Below are positions 15,975 through 21,186 of a stretch of 21,186 nt of DNA, piece after piece (position 1 is the first letter of the stretch; each line of letters starts with the position of its first letter). The DNA is from a virus. Below the pieces are notes generated by a model. The model did no database searches. It was not told the origin of the DNA and saw only the letters and a program-made list of their open reading frames with translations. The DNA is taken from positions 1 through 21,186 of the IMG/VR virus record IMGVR_UViG_3300021424_000272; one strand, given 5' to 3'. Both the position numbers and the translations under genes were made by a program.

Positions 15975-15996
15975 GTCCAATAAATTGGACACTTTT
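15975..15996 (+). terminator. Rho-independent terminator, copy 2
   Basis: Same hairpin as copy 1, GTCCAAT-AA-ATTGGAC (15975-15990) then ACTTTT. It closes the operon ending with the Nudix gene. Confidence 0.75.
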
Positions 15997-16005
15997 GGGT
16001 AAAAA

Positions 16006-16014
16006 TGTGGATAA
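16006..16014 (-). promoter_or_regulatory. Perfect DnaA box (TTATCCACA on - strand)
   Basis: TGTGGATAA on the + strand, at the same offset from the terminator as in copy A (7520-7528). Confidence 0.45.
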
Positions 16015-16041
16015 ATTTAACCTAAATTTAATATAAAAGGC

Positions 16042-16072
16042 TTGGAAATATGGGTTTTCTGTAGTATATTTA
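16042..16072 (+). promoter_or_regulatory. Bacteroidota-type promoter, cassette B
   Basis: TTG 16042-16044, 20 nt, TATATTTA 16065-16072. A start-stop ATGTAA follows at 16075, and the coding ATG is at 16082. Confidence 0.75.
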
Positions 16073-16081
16073 CTATGTAAG

Positions 16082-16243
16082 ATGATTGATATGGAAACGA
16101 ACCTAATGAGTTTTGAGAAGCCCCTTCGGGTATTTGTTCAATTGGTGGTAATTGGTGTGCTGGGTTATTTGACTGTGTTGTCTTATCAGTTGATATCGGT
16201 TTTTTATCTAATTACCCAATTAATCGATTATATTATTAAATAA
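16082..16243 (+). CDS. Small single-span membrane protein (MID start)
   Basis: 53 residues from ATG 16082 to TAA 16241. A soluble front (MIDMETNLMSFEKPLRVF) precedes a long hydrophobic segment (VQLVVIGVLGYLTVLSYQL...) with a possible second half-span. It is the third gene driven by the repeated cassette and shares the MID start. The promoter position makes it credible despite the size. No family is recognised. Confidence 0.7.
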   Translation: MIDMETNLMSFEKPLRVFVQLVVIGVLGYLTVLSYQLISVFYLITQLIDYIIK

Positions 16244-16250
16244 TTTTAAA

Positions 16251-16478
16251 ATGGTAGAACTATTGAATGACTTTGGTTTTTCAACCAAAGAAGAGTATTA
16301 TGAGTATATTTTGGAGAGTATCCATAATGGACAGCATAAGCAGGCCAAAAACCTTTTCAACCAATTACCCAATGATGGTATGACGGGGGAGAGGGCTCAA
16401 TTTTTTTGGTGGATTGAGGATAAATTTGAGTCCGGACTTGAAAAAGTTACTCATTTGAAGGAGTACTTTAATGGTTAA
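16251..16478 (+). CDS. Small helical hypothetical protein
   Basis: 75 residues beginning 7 nt after the membrane protein, so probably co-transcribed. Helical and aromatic (FSTKEEYYEYILESIHNGQ, AQFFWWIEDKFESGL). It resembles short helical phage proteins in composition only; function unknown. Confidence 0.65.
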   Translation: MVELLNDFGFSTKEEYYEYILESIHNGQHKQAKNLFNQLPNDGMTGERAQFFWWIEDKFESGLEKVTHLKEYFNG

Positions 16479-16519
16479 TTTTTCAGTCAAAAAACTTAAC
16501 GATAATTTAATATACAAAA

Positions 16520-16551
16520 TTTGGAAATGTAATACTTCTGTATTATATTTA
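16520..16551 (+). promoter_or_regulatory. Bacteroidota-type promoter upstream of HEXXH gene
   Basis: TTG 16521-16523, 20 nt, TATATTTA 16544-16551. The preceding AATTTAATATACAAAATTTGG resembles the cassette copies B and C. The gene starts 21 nt after the box. Confidence 0.75.
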
Positions 16552-16572
16552 CACTATATTTATTGCTGATAT

Positions 16573-16983
16573 ATGAAAAAACTAAAATACAAAAAACGGA
16601 CATCTATATCTAATTGGACTGGGGCTCAAAAAAGAGTTTTATCCGAGCGTATTTTTCGGTGGTGTAAAAACAATATGGGTATTAATGGTAGGTATAAAAC
16701 GCCAATATCCCTATCTGTTATTCGAAATCAATATGAACCCCAAACTTATGGAGCATTTGACCCCGATGAAAATCAGGTTATCATTTATCACAATAGGATT
16801 CGTAGTTTAGAACGCTTGATAACCACTATCATACACGAATATCAACACTCTCTTCAGCCTGTGAAAACCTACTATGGTATATATTCGGTTGTATATGGGT
16901 ATTGGAAAAATCCGTTGGAGAAAGATGCTAGGCGGGCAGAAAAGAAATATTATAAAAAAGTTTTTGATTACCTAAATAAATAA
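16573..16983 (+). CDS. Putative zinc metallopeptidase (HEXXH)
   Basis: 136 residues with H88-E89-Y90-Q91-H92 in TTIIHEYQHSLQP, preceded by a hydrophobic helix as in zincins. The downstream N-P-L-E-K-D-A segment (E116) is the likely third ligand, as in small phage gluzincin-like proteins. The N-terminus is basic (MKKLKYKKRT) and there is no signal peptide, so it is probably cytoplasmic. Substrate unknown. Confidence 0.7.
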   Translation: MKKLKYKKRTSISNWTGAQKRVLSERIFRWCKNNMGINGRYKTPISLSVIRNQYEPQTYGAFDPDENQVIIYHNRIRSLERLITTIIHEYQHSLQPVKTYYGIYSVVYGYWKNPLEKDARRAEKKYYKKVFDYLNK

Positions 16984-16996
16984 TAAAAAATACTAT

Positions 16997-17125
16997 ATGA
17001 ATAAATTAAACACATTTTTCTATCTAATTATAGAATTATTTTTTGCTGCATCCTCCGTATTTATGGCAGGTTTGTTCGGTTATCTGATTTATATCATAAT
17101 GAAACCACTACTATCATTGATGTAA
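16997..17125 (+). CDS. Small single-span membrane protein
   Basis: 42 residues from ATG 16997, almost all hydrophobic (FFYLIIELFFAASSVFMAG, then YLIYIIMKPLLSLM). The next gene starts 2 nt after its stop, which supports a real, coupled gene. Function unknown. Confidence 0.6.
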   Translation: MNKLNTFFYLIIELFFAASSVFMAGLFGYLIYIIMKPLLSLM

Positions 17126-17127
17126 AA

Positions 17128-17808
17128 ATGACGCAAATCAATCCCGAATATTACGATTCAGACCCGTTTAATATGAAAAAAAGTAAATTTAGGCCTTTTA
17201 AGGACACTCGCTCATTTAGTGTAAAAGCTAAAGACTTTGGACAATCTCTTCTGTTTTGGAAAGGTAGAAAGAAAGGTACGATTTATACTCGTGATTTGGA
17301 GTGGGATGATATTCGTTATATTTTCTTTCCAAGAAGATTTTCTGAAAAGTATGGTTATTTAGGTTCTGTGCCTGATTACAACAACTATGATAAAGTTATG
17401 GTCCCATTGGTTTTGGCTATGGACTATGAAGCAAAACCTTGGTGGTGTCCTCGTTGGTTTCTTAGATTCCTCCAAGTATTTGGTAATGATAGTTCTATTG
17501 TAAGGGTTCGTAACCGAAAGTTACATAATTTACATAATAGATTAACTAAAGGAATTACATTCTACGATTATAAGACAAAATGGGAGTGGTATGATTTAAG
17601 AATTTCAGTTGTGGGGCCAGAATACATTCAAGATTTGGCGGATGCTATTGAAGATCATTATTACAAAATTGGTGTAAGAGACCATACTATTAAACAAATT
17701 AAGACATTTGAGCCTGATTTTGATAAAACCTATATGACTACAAAGGATCTTGATGATTATTTAGAAACCTTATACGCTAAAGAAGAAAATAATGAACAAA
17801 GAGACTAA
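17128..17808 (+). CDS. Hypothetical protein of overlapping operon
   Basis: 226 residues, rich in Trp, Tyr and Arg (WWCPRWFLRFLQVFG). The C-terminal half is helical and acidic. I recall similar Trp-rich unknown proteins in other phages, but no function. It overlaps the next gene by 17 nt and begins a run of five overlapping genes. Confidence 0.65.
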   Translation: MTQINPEYYDSDPFNMKKSKFRPFKDTRSFSVKAKDFGQSLLFWKGRKKGTIYTRDLEWDDIRYIFFPRRFSEKYGYLGSVPDYNNYDKVMVPLVLAMDYEAKPWWCPRWFLRFLQVFGNDSSIVRVRNRKLHNLHNRLTKGITFYDYKTKWEWYDLRISVVGPEYIQDLADAIEDHYYKIGVRDHTIKQIKTFEPDFDKTYMTTKDLDDYLETLYAKEENNEQRD

Positions 17809-18037
17809 AACAATAGCACAACAAATCAACTGGGATTTTAAGGCCAACGGTGGCTTGGAAATCAGAGATAAGAAAAATAATATAATCTATTGGGAAACCT
17901 CAAAGGGATATTGGTGGAATTCTCAAGATAGAATAATCTATGGATTGGATGATTCTGTTAAAGAAAAACAACCCAATTCTTACGATAACAAAGTAGTAGA
18001 AATTGATGGTGTAAAATATAAACTAACCAAAATATGA
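17792..18037 (+). CDS. Small hypothetical protein
   Basis: 81 residues, polar (GGLEIRDKKNNIIYWETSKG...), ending EIDGVKYKLTKI. It overlaps by 17 nt upstream and by 4 nt (ATGA) downstream. No family is recognised. Confidence 0.65.
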   Translation: MNKETKTIAQQINWDFKANGGLEIRDKKNNIIYWETSKGYWWNSQDRIIYGLDDSVKEKQPNSYDNKVVEIDGVKYKLTKI

Positions 18038-18339
18038 ACAAAGTAATTAGAGATGGTAAAGTAGCAGTTCTTATTTCATATGGATGGGGAGCTGGATTTT
18101 ATACTTGGGGTGCTCCTCTTGAAGCAATATTTGACCCAAATTTAGTAGTGTTGATTGAATTAGAAAATTTTGATGGTGCAGAAGAGTATGTTAAAAATAC
18201 TTATCCAGGTATCAATACCGGAGGAGTTGAAGATTTATATATAGAGTGGGTAGATGAAGGTGAAGAATTTACTATCAATGAGTATGATGGAAGTGAAAGT
18301 ATTCAATTTAAAAACAAAATACAATGGATTACAGCATAA
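18034..18339 (+). CDS. Hypothetical phage protein (ISYGWGAGFYTWG type)
   Basis: 101 residues. The N-terminus VIRDGKVAVLISYGWGAGFY followed by FDPNLVVLIE follows a pattern I recall in small conserved phage proteins (ylY.PGfGaGwysWn...lFdP.iv). The family has no known function to me. It is coupled to both neighbours. Confidence 0.7.
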   Translation: MNKVIRDGKVAVLISYGWGAGFYTWGAPLEAIFDPNLVVLIELENFDGAEEYVKNTYPGINTGGVEDLYIEWVDEGEEFTINEYDGSESIQFKNKIQWITA

Positions 18340-18722
18340 GACCGGAAGTATTTGAAAGAATTATTATTGAACTTAAAGAACAACAAGAAAGATTAGATAA
18401 AGCATATGAAGCAGGTATTGACCATATAAACTTTACAGGCTCATATGAAAGCGTTATCGCTATGTTGATTGGTTCAATTTATGGTATGGAGGGTAGAGAT
18501 ACATTTGATTGGTGGTGTTATGAAAAGAATTTTGGGAAACGAACCGATTTGACAATGACAGATAAAGATGATAATGAACTATGTAGAACCATAGAAGAAT
18601 TACATCAGTATTTGGAAGAAAATAAAGTAAATGATTACTACCTCTCAAAATATCAAATTATGACAGATGAGGAACGAAAGGATTTATTAGATAAATTAAT
18701 ATCAGATTATGAAAAACCTTAA
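18324..18722 (+). CDS. Hypothetical phage protein
   Basis: 132 residues, helical. VIAMLIGSIYGMEGRDTFDW followed by WCYEKNF resembles conserved small phage proteins that carry a YG.EG...DWW.YE pattern. It overlaps by 16 nt upstream and 14 nt downstream. Function unknown. Confidence 0.65.
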   Translation: MDYSIRPEVFERIIIELKEQQERLDKAYEAGIDHINFTGSYESVIAMLIGSIYGMEGRDTFDWWCYEKNFGKRTDLTMTDKDDNELCRTIEELHQYLEENKVNDYYLSKYQIMTDEERKDLLDKLISDYEKP

Positions 18723-19215
18723 ATACTATTACATCGAATTTATCTATCAGTCAAAATGTCTAATAAACTTTTTCAAAAATATTTGGAGATTTAGAAAACC
18801 ACTATATCAATTTAGGTGGTGGGATTACTACACTCTATTACAATTTATGCAGATATCCATTGAGCATATGGGGGATAGAACCAAATCCAAAGGTACTGGA
18901 GTTGATTCTACTCGCATCCCCAAAATTGCTAAAATGGAAAGAGCAAGTCAGATTCTAAAAAACCAAATGAATGATTATGTTTATATGGATATGGCTGAAG
19001 AAAAGTATGGTAAGTTAATTGATAATGATGGTGATTTTATTCCATTGGATAGTAATCGTGATTTATTTACTTATGAAGATAAATTAACCGATGAAGAGAG
19101 GGAACATAACAGCAAGGTATTTTTATATTCTGCTGAATTGGATGAAAAGGAATGGGGAGAATTTTGTAATATCATAAAAGATAAGAAAACAGGATTAAAG
19201 ACTTGGTGGGATTAG
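18709..19215 (+). CDS. Hypothetical phage protein (FRWWDYYTLLQFM type)
   Basis: 168 residues. The aromatic stretch FRKPLYQFRWWDYYTLLQFM followed by helices (ERASQILKNQMNDYVYMDMA) resembles a phage protein type I recall with a D-Y-Y-x-L-L core, again without known function. It closes the overlapping run. Confidence 0.65.
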   Translation: MKNLKYYYIEFIYQSKCLINFFKNIWRFRKPLYQFRWWDYYTLLQFMQISIEHMGDRTKSKGTGVDSTRIPKIAKMERASQILKNQMNDYVYMDMAEEKYGKLIDNDGDFIPLDSNRDLFTYEDKLTDEEREHNSKVFLYSAELDEKEWGEFCNIIKDKKTGLKTWWD

Positions 19216-19240
19216 ATTTGGGAATATAAAAATTATCATT

Positions 19241-19495
19241 ATGGATACTACTTTAATTATAGGATACATTGGTGGATTCCTTTTGGGAGTATCTTCTATT
19301 CCTGAAATGTGGAGAACCATTAAAGATGGTCGATGCCATATTGGTTGGGGTATGTTGTTAGTGTGGTTTTTTGGTGAAGTATTTATGGAAATATACGCAA
19401 TCATATTAAATGATTGGGCACTTATTTTTAACTATACCACCAATTTTATAGTTCTTATTGTATTATTGTGGTATAAAATTCGATTACCATATTAG
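19241..19495 (+). CDS. SemiSWEET-like PQ-loop membrane protein
   Basis: 84 residues with three hydrophobic segments (about 5-20, 37-55, 61-79), the size and layout of bacterial SemiSWEET sugar transporters, which work as dimers. The first span reads IIGYIGGFLLGVSSIPEMWRTI; the family has F-L-P-Q-V-x-K-T-I at this place, so the PQ pair is P21-E22 here. The remaining spans (GWGMLLVWFFGEVFMEIYAI and FNYTTNFIVLIVLLWYKI) also fit. The transported substrate is unknown. A fossil-like TTTGGGAATATAAAAATTAT lies just upstream, but no -7 box. Confidence 0.65.
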   Translation: MDTTLIIGYIGGFLLGVSSIPEMWRTIKDGRCHIGWGMLLVWFFGEVFMEIYAIILNDWALIFNYTTNFIVLIVLLWYKIRLPY

Positions 19496-19506
19496 ATGTA
19501 TTTGTG

Positions 19507-19546
19507 TAAGTAAAATTTGGAAATATAAAAATTATCATTATTGTTT
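19507..19546 (+). promoter_or_regulatory. Weak promoter-like copy upstream of ABC gene
   Basis: TAAGTAAAATTTGGAAATAT and the following AAAAATTAT are the same as at 20410-20438, but the -7 position reads TATTGTTT (19539-19546) rather than TATATTTA, and its spacing is one base short. Confidence 0.4.
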
Positions 19547-19553
19547 TAAATAG

Positions 19554-20378
19554 ATGAATAAAATATATCAAATATTCAAAGAGTATAAGTGTAAATTACT
19601 ATTAATTTATTTTTTTATGTTGGTAACGGAGTTATCAATGATATCACAGCCATTTTTACTTGGGAAAAGTATTGATGGATTAATTAATGGTGGTTGGTTT
19701 TGGATTATCTTATTATTTTTATCCTACTCCATTTCTAGTCTCGTCAATTACAAAAGAATGGTTTATGACACCAAAGTTTATACACAAATTTACAATGATA
19801 TTGTTTTACGATTCTTAAAAACTAATAACAAATCTGATTCTGTAAAAATTGCCAGAGCTGATATGGCACACGATGTTGTTGGTGTATTAGAGGGATATGT
19901 TCATTATTATATTGCAACAATCATCACTATTTTTGGTTCAATAGGGTTCATATACTTATCAAATTGGAGAGTAGGGTTATTAGTTACTTTAGCTTTAATT
20001 GTTATAATACTTGCAGTTCTAATTTATTATAAAAAAATAAGACAATCTATTGATGTTAAAAACAATAATTACGAGAATAAAGTAACCGCTATACAAAATG
20101 GGTATGACACTTCCGTTTCTTTTTTTAATCGTAAGCGAAAATTGGAAATATTTGAATCAACATTGCAAGGTAAAAATTGGTTTTTGGTTGGCATGATAAA
20201 ATCAATATTTTTGGTTTTATCCATAATACTTCTAATAACAACTTCAAATAATATGACTGCTGGTAATGTGGTTACAATATATTCTTATGTTAATAATTTT
20301 TTGATATCACTAATGTCAATTCCAGTTGCGTTTGAGATGTTTTCGAGATTGAACAATATTATTAAAAGAATTAATTGA
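19554..20378 (+). CDS. ABC-exporter transmembrane domain without ATPase
   Basis: 274 residues with about six hydrophobic helices, ordered as in the membrane domain of ABC exporters (ABC_membrane/ABC_membrane_3 type): LLLIYFFMLVTELSMISQPF, WIILLFLSYSISSLV, the coupling-helix region (VKIARADMAHDVVGVLEGYV), IATIITIFGSIGFIYLSNW, and a final pair of spans. The protein ends without any Walker A, signature or Walker B sequence, so there is no nucleotide-binding domain. The frame ends with a normal stop and no ATPase follows in the next 800 nt. It may work with a host ATPase or act alone. Confidence 0.75.
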   Translation: MNKIYQIFKEYKCKLLLIYFFMLVTELSMISQPFLLGKSIDGLINGGWFWIILLFLSYSISSLVNYKRMVYDTKVYTQIYNDIVLRFLKTNNKSDSVKIARADMAHDVVGVLEGYVHYYIATIITIFGSIGFIYLSNWRVGLLVTLALIVIILAVLIYYKKIRQSIDVKNNNYENKVTAIQNGYDTSVSFFNRKRKLEIFESTLQGKNWFLVGMIKSIFLVLSIILLITTSNNMTAGNVVTIYSYVNNFLISLMSIPVAFEMFSRLNNIIKRIN

Positions 20379-20399
20379 ACCTAACTCACTTATTTCTCC

Positions 20400-20418
20400 A
20401 GTTTTACTTTAAGTAAAA
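20400..20418 (+). terminator. Possible terminator or AT palindrome
   Basis: TTTTACTTTAAGTAAAA (20402-20418) is nearly a perfect palindrome and could form a 6 bp stem. The sequence after it is the next promoter rather than a T run, so it may serve as an operator instead of a terminator. Confidence 0.3.
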
Positions 20419-20450
20419 TTTGGAAATATAAAAATTATTTTGTATATTTA
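20419..20450 (+). promoter_or_regulatory. Bacteroidota-type promoter next to start codon
   Basis: TTG 20420-20422, 20 nt, TATATTTA 20443-20450. The ATG at 20454 is only 3 nt past the box, the closest in the window, so a leaderless transcript is likely. Confidence 0.75.
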
Positions 20451-20453
20451 AGT

Positions 20454-20663
20454 ATGAAAACTACTATGCTGAAACAAAGAAATTTTAAATTAAGTAAAAC
20501 TATAAATCTTCATTTTGGTGAAGAAGCAATGTGGTATATTACACCAACATTTGGTTTCCAAAGAATTAATTGGGAAGGTATAATTGGTAAAAAAGAAATC
20601 ACACATCTATTTGTAATAAAATGGTTAAAATCTAGTGTTGGTATTACTAAAAGATATATTTAA
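20454..20663 (+). CDS. Small hypothetical protein
   Basis: 69 residues, basic (MKTTMLKQRNFKLSKTINL...) with an aromatic centre (MWYITPTFGFQRINWEGI). It starts directly behind a promoter and ends 2 nt before the phosphoesterase start. No family is recognised. Confidence 0.65.
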   Translation: MKTTMLKQRNFKLSKTINLHFGEEAMWYITPTFGFQRINWEGIIGKKEITHLFVIKWLKSSVGITKRYI

Positions 20664-20665
20664 GT

Positions 20666-21186
20666 ATGAAAACAATATTCATTGGAGATATCCATGGCCG
20701 TCCAATTTGGAAGGACATTGTAGCAAAAGAAAACGCTGATAGGGTTATCTTTATTGGAGATTACTTTGATAGTTTTGATATACCTGGCATAGACCAAATT
20801 CATAATTTCAAAGAAATAATTGAATATAAAAAAACAAGCGGTAAAGAGGTTATCCTATTAGTAGGTAATCACGATTTTCATTATATGAATGTTGGTCAAA
20901 CTTATTCAGGTTTTCAACCCGCTCTTAAATTTGATATAGAAATGGTACTGAAAGAAAATATGGAACATCTTCAAATGGCATATTCCTTTGATAAGTTCCT
21001 ATGTACACACGCCGGTGTATCTTCAGTATTTATGGATAGGTGGTTTAGAAATATGTGGGATTGTGATAATTTGGTTGAGAAATTAAATGAAACATTTATA
21101 TACAGCCCATCTATTTTTAAATTTACAGGATGGGACCCCTATGGTGATGATGTAAACCAATCACCAATTTGGATTCGTCCACGATC
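20666..21186 (+). CDS. Metallophosphoesterase (calcineurin-like), 3' end outside window
   Basis: 173 residues are visible and the frame is open at the window end. All metal-binding motifs of the family are seen: GDIHG (7-11), GDYFDS (31-36), GNHD (67-70) and THAG (114-117). These fit a PPP-like or ApaH-like phosphoesterase, as in some phage protein phosphatases; the substrate is not clear. The sequence TATATTTAAGTATGAAAAC at its start repeats that of the previous gene, but here the box overlaps the preceding stop and no -33 TTG lies at the right distance. Confidence 0.88.
   Translation, partial: MKTIFIGDIHGRPIWKDIVAKENADRVIFIGDYFDSFDIPGIDQIHNFKEIIEYKKTSGKEVILLVGNHDFHYMNVGQTYSGFQPALKFDIEMVLKENMEHLQMAYSFDKFLCTHAGVSSVFMDRWFRNMWDCDNLVEKLNETFIYSPSIFKFTGWDPYGDDVNQSPIWIRPR

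Larger units (their letters stand above)
15971..16091 (+). repeat. Terminator/DnaA-box/promoter/start cassette, copy B
   Basis: The first 43 nt match copy A with one substitution, through the DnaA box. It then shares TTTAACCTAAATTTAATAT with copy C, and returns to the A-type promoter (GGCTTGGAAATAT, TTTTCTGTAGTATATTTACTATGTAA) and start ATGATTGATA. Confidence 0.85.

Noticed and set aside
20655-20662. Promoter for the metallophosphoesterase (second TATATTTAAGTATG)
   Set aside because: No TTG lies 20 nt upstream, and the box is formed by the last codons and stop of the preceding gene; likely coincidence or a copied start region.

Overview
The window looks like part of a large, AT-rich, lytic-type bacteriophage genome whose host is a member of the Bacteroidota, or a metagenomic relative. 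Every gene I support is on the + strand, packed with short overlaps (often ATGA). The mix is a phage mix: GH19 endolysin, holin, spanin-like membrane/coiled-coil proteins, HNH endonuclease, Nudix and HAD hydrolases, and many small unknown genes. The Bacteroidota assignment rests on seven promoter-like sites of the form TTG-N20-TATATTTA (close to the -33/-7 Bacteroidota promoter), on signal peptides ending in FGQ, and on a ClpS-like protein resembling the Bacteroidota form. No capsid, terminase, polymerase or integrase gene is visible.

Layout. (1) 1-3444: a beta-strand-rich protein probably cut by the window edge, a secreted PA14 protein, and two small membrane or exported proteins. (2) 3484-5121: lysis cassette with GH19 endolysin, two membrane-anchored coiled-coil proteins and a holin. 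(3) 5123-7481: two overlapping unknown genes, a HAD hydrolase with its own promoter, small genes, a ClpS-like adaptor and a small Cys-rich protein, closed by a terminator. (4) 7486-8340: two small genes each behind a copy of a repeated expression cassette, then a small lipoprotein. (5) 8341-8756: a non-coding region with two tRNA-like elements that share acceptor and T arms and flank about 210 nt of predicted hairpins. (6) 8757-10798: SWIM zinc-finger protein, repeat-bearing coiled-coil membrane protein, Api92/YubB-like protein, second HAD protein, unknown gene. (7) 10815-15425: GroES, HNH endonuclease, GroEL, J-domain protein, two unknown genes and a secreted DNA/RNA non-specific nuclease. 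(8) 15562-20378: Nudix hydrolase, another copy of the terminator/promoter cassette, small membrane proteins, an HEXXH protein, a tightly overlapping set of unknown genes, a SemiSWEET-like PQ-loop protein and an ABC-exporter membrane domain without ATPase. (9) 20454-21186: a small gene and a metallophosphoesterase that runs off the end.

How the parts may fit. GroES, GroEL, a J-domain protein and a ClpS-like adaptor suggest the phage supplies its own protein folding and steers host proteolysis. Several products are predicted to act outside the cytoplasm: PA14 protein, secreted nuclease, lipoprotein, PQ-loop protein and ABC membrane domain. The least expected structures are a repeated module joining terminator, perfect DnaA box, promoter and the first codons of the gene (MID...), and the tRNA-like pair with its structured spacer.

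All functional calls are from reading translated sequence and recalling family motifs; no search or folding program was run.
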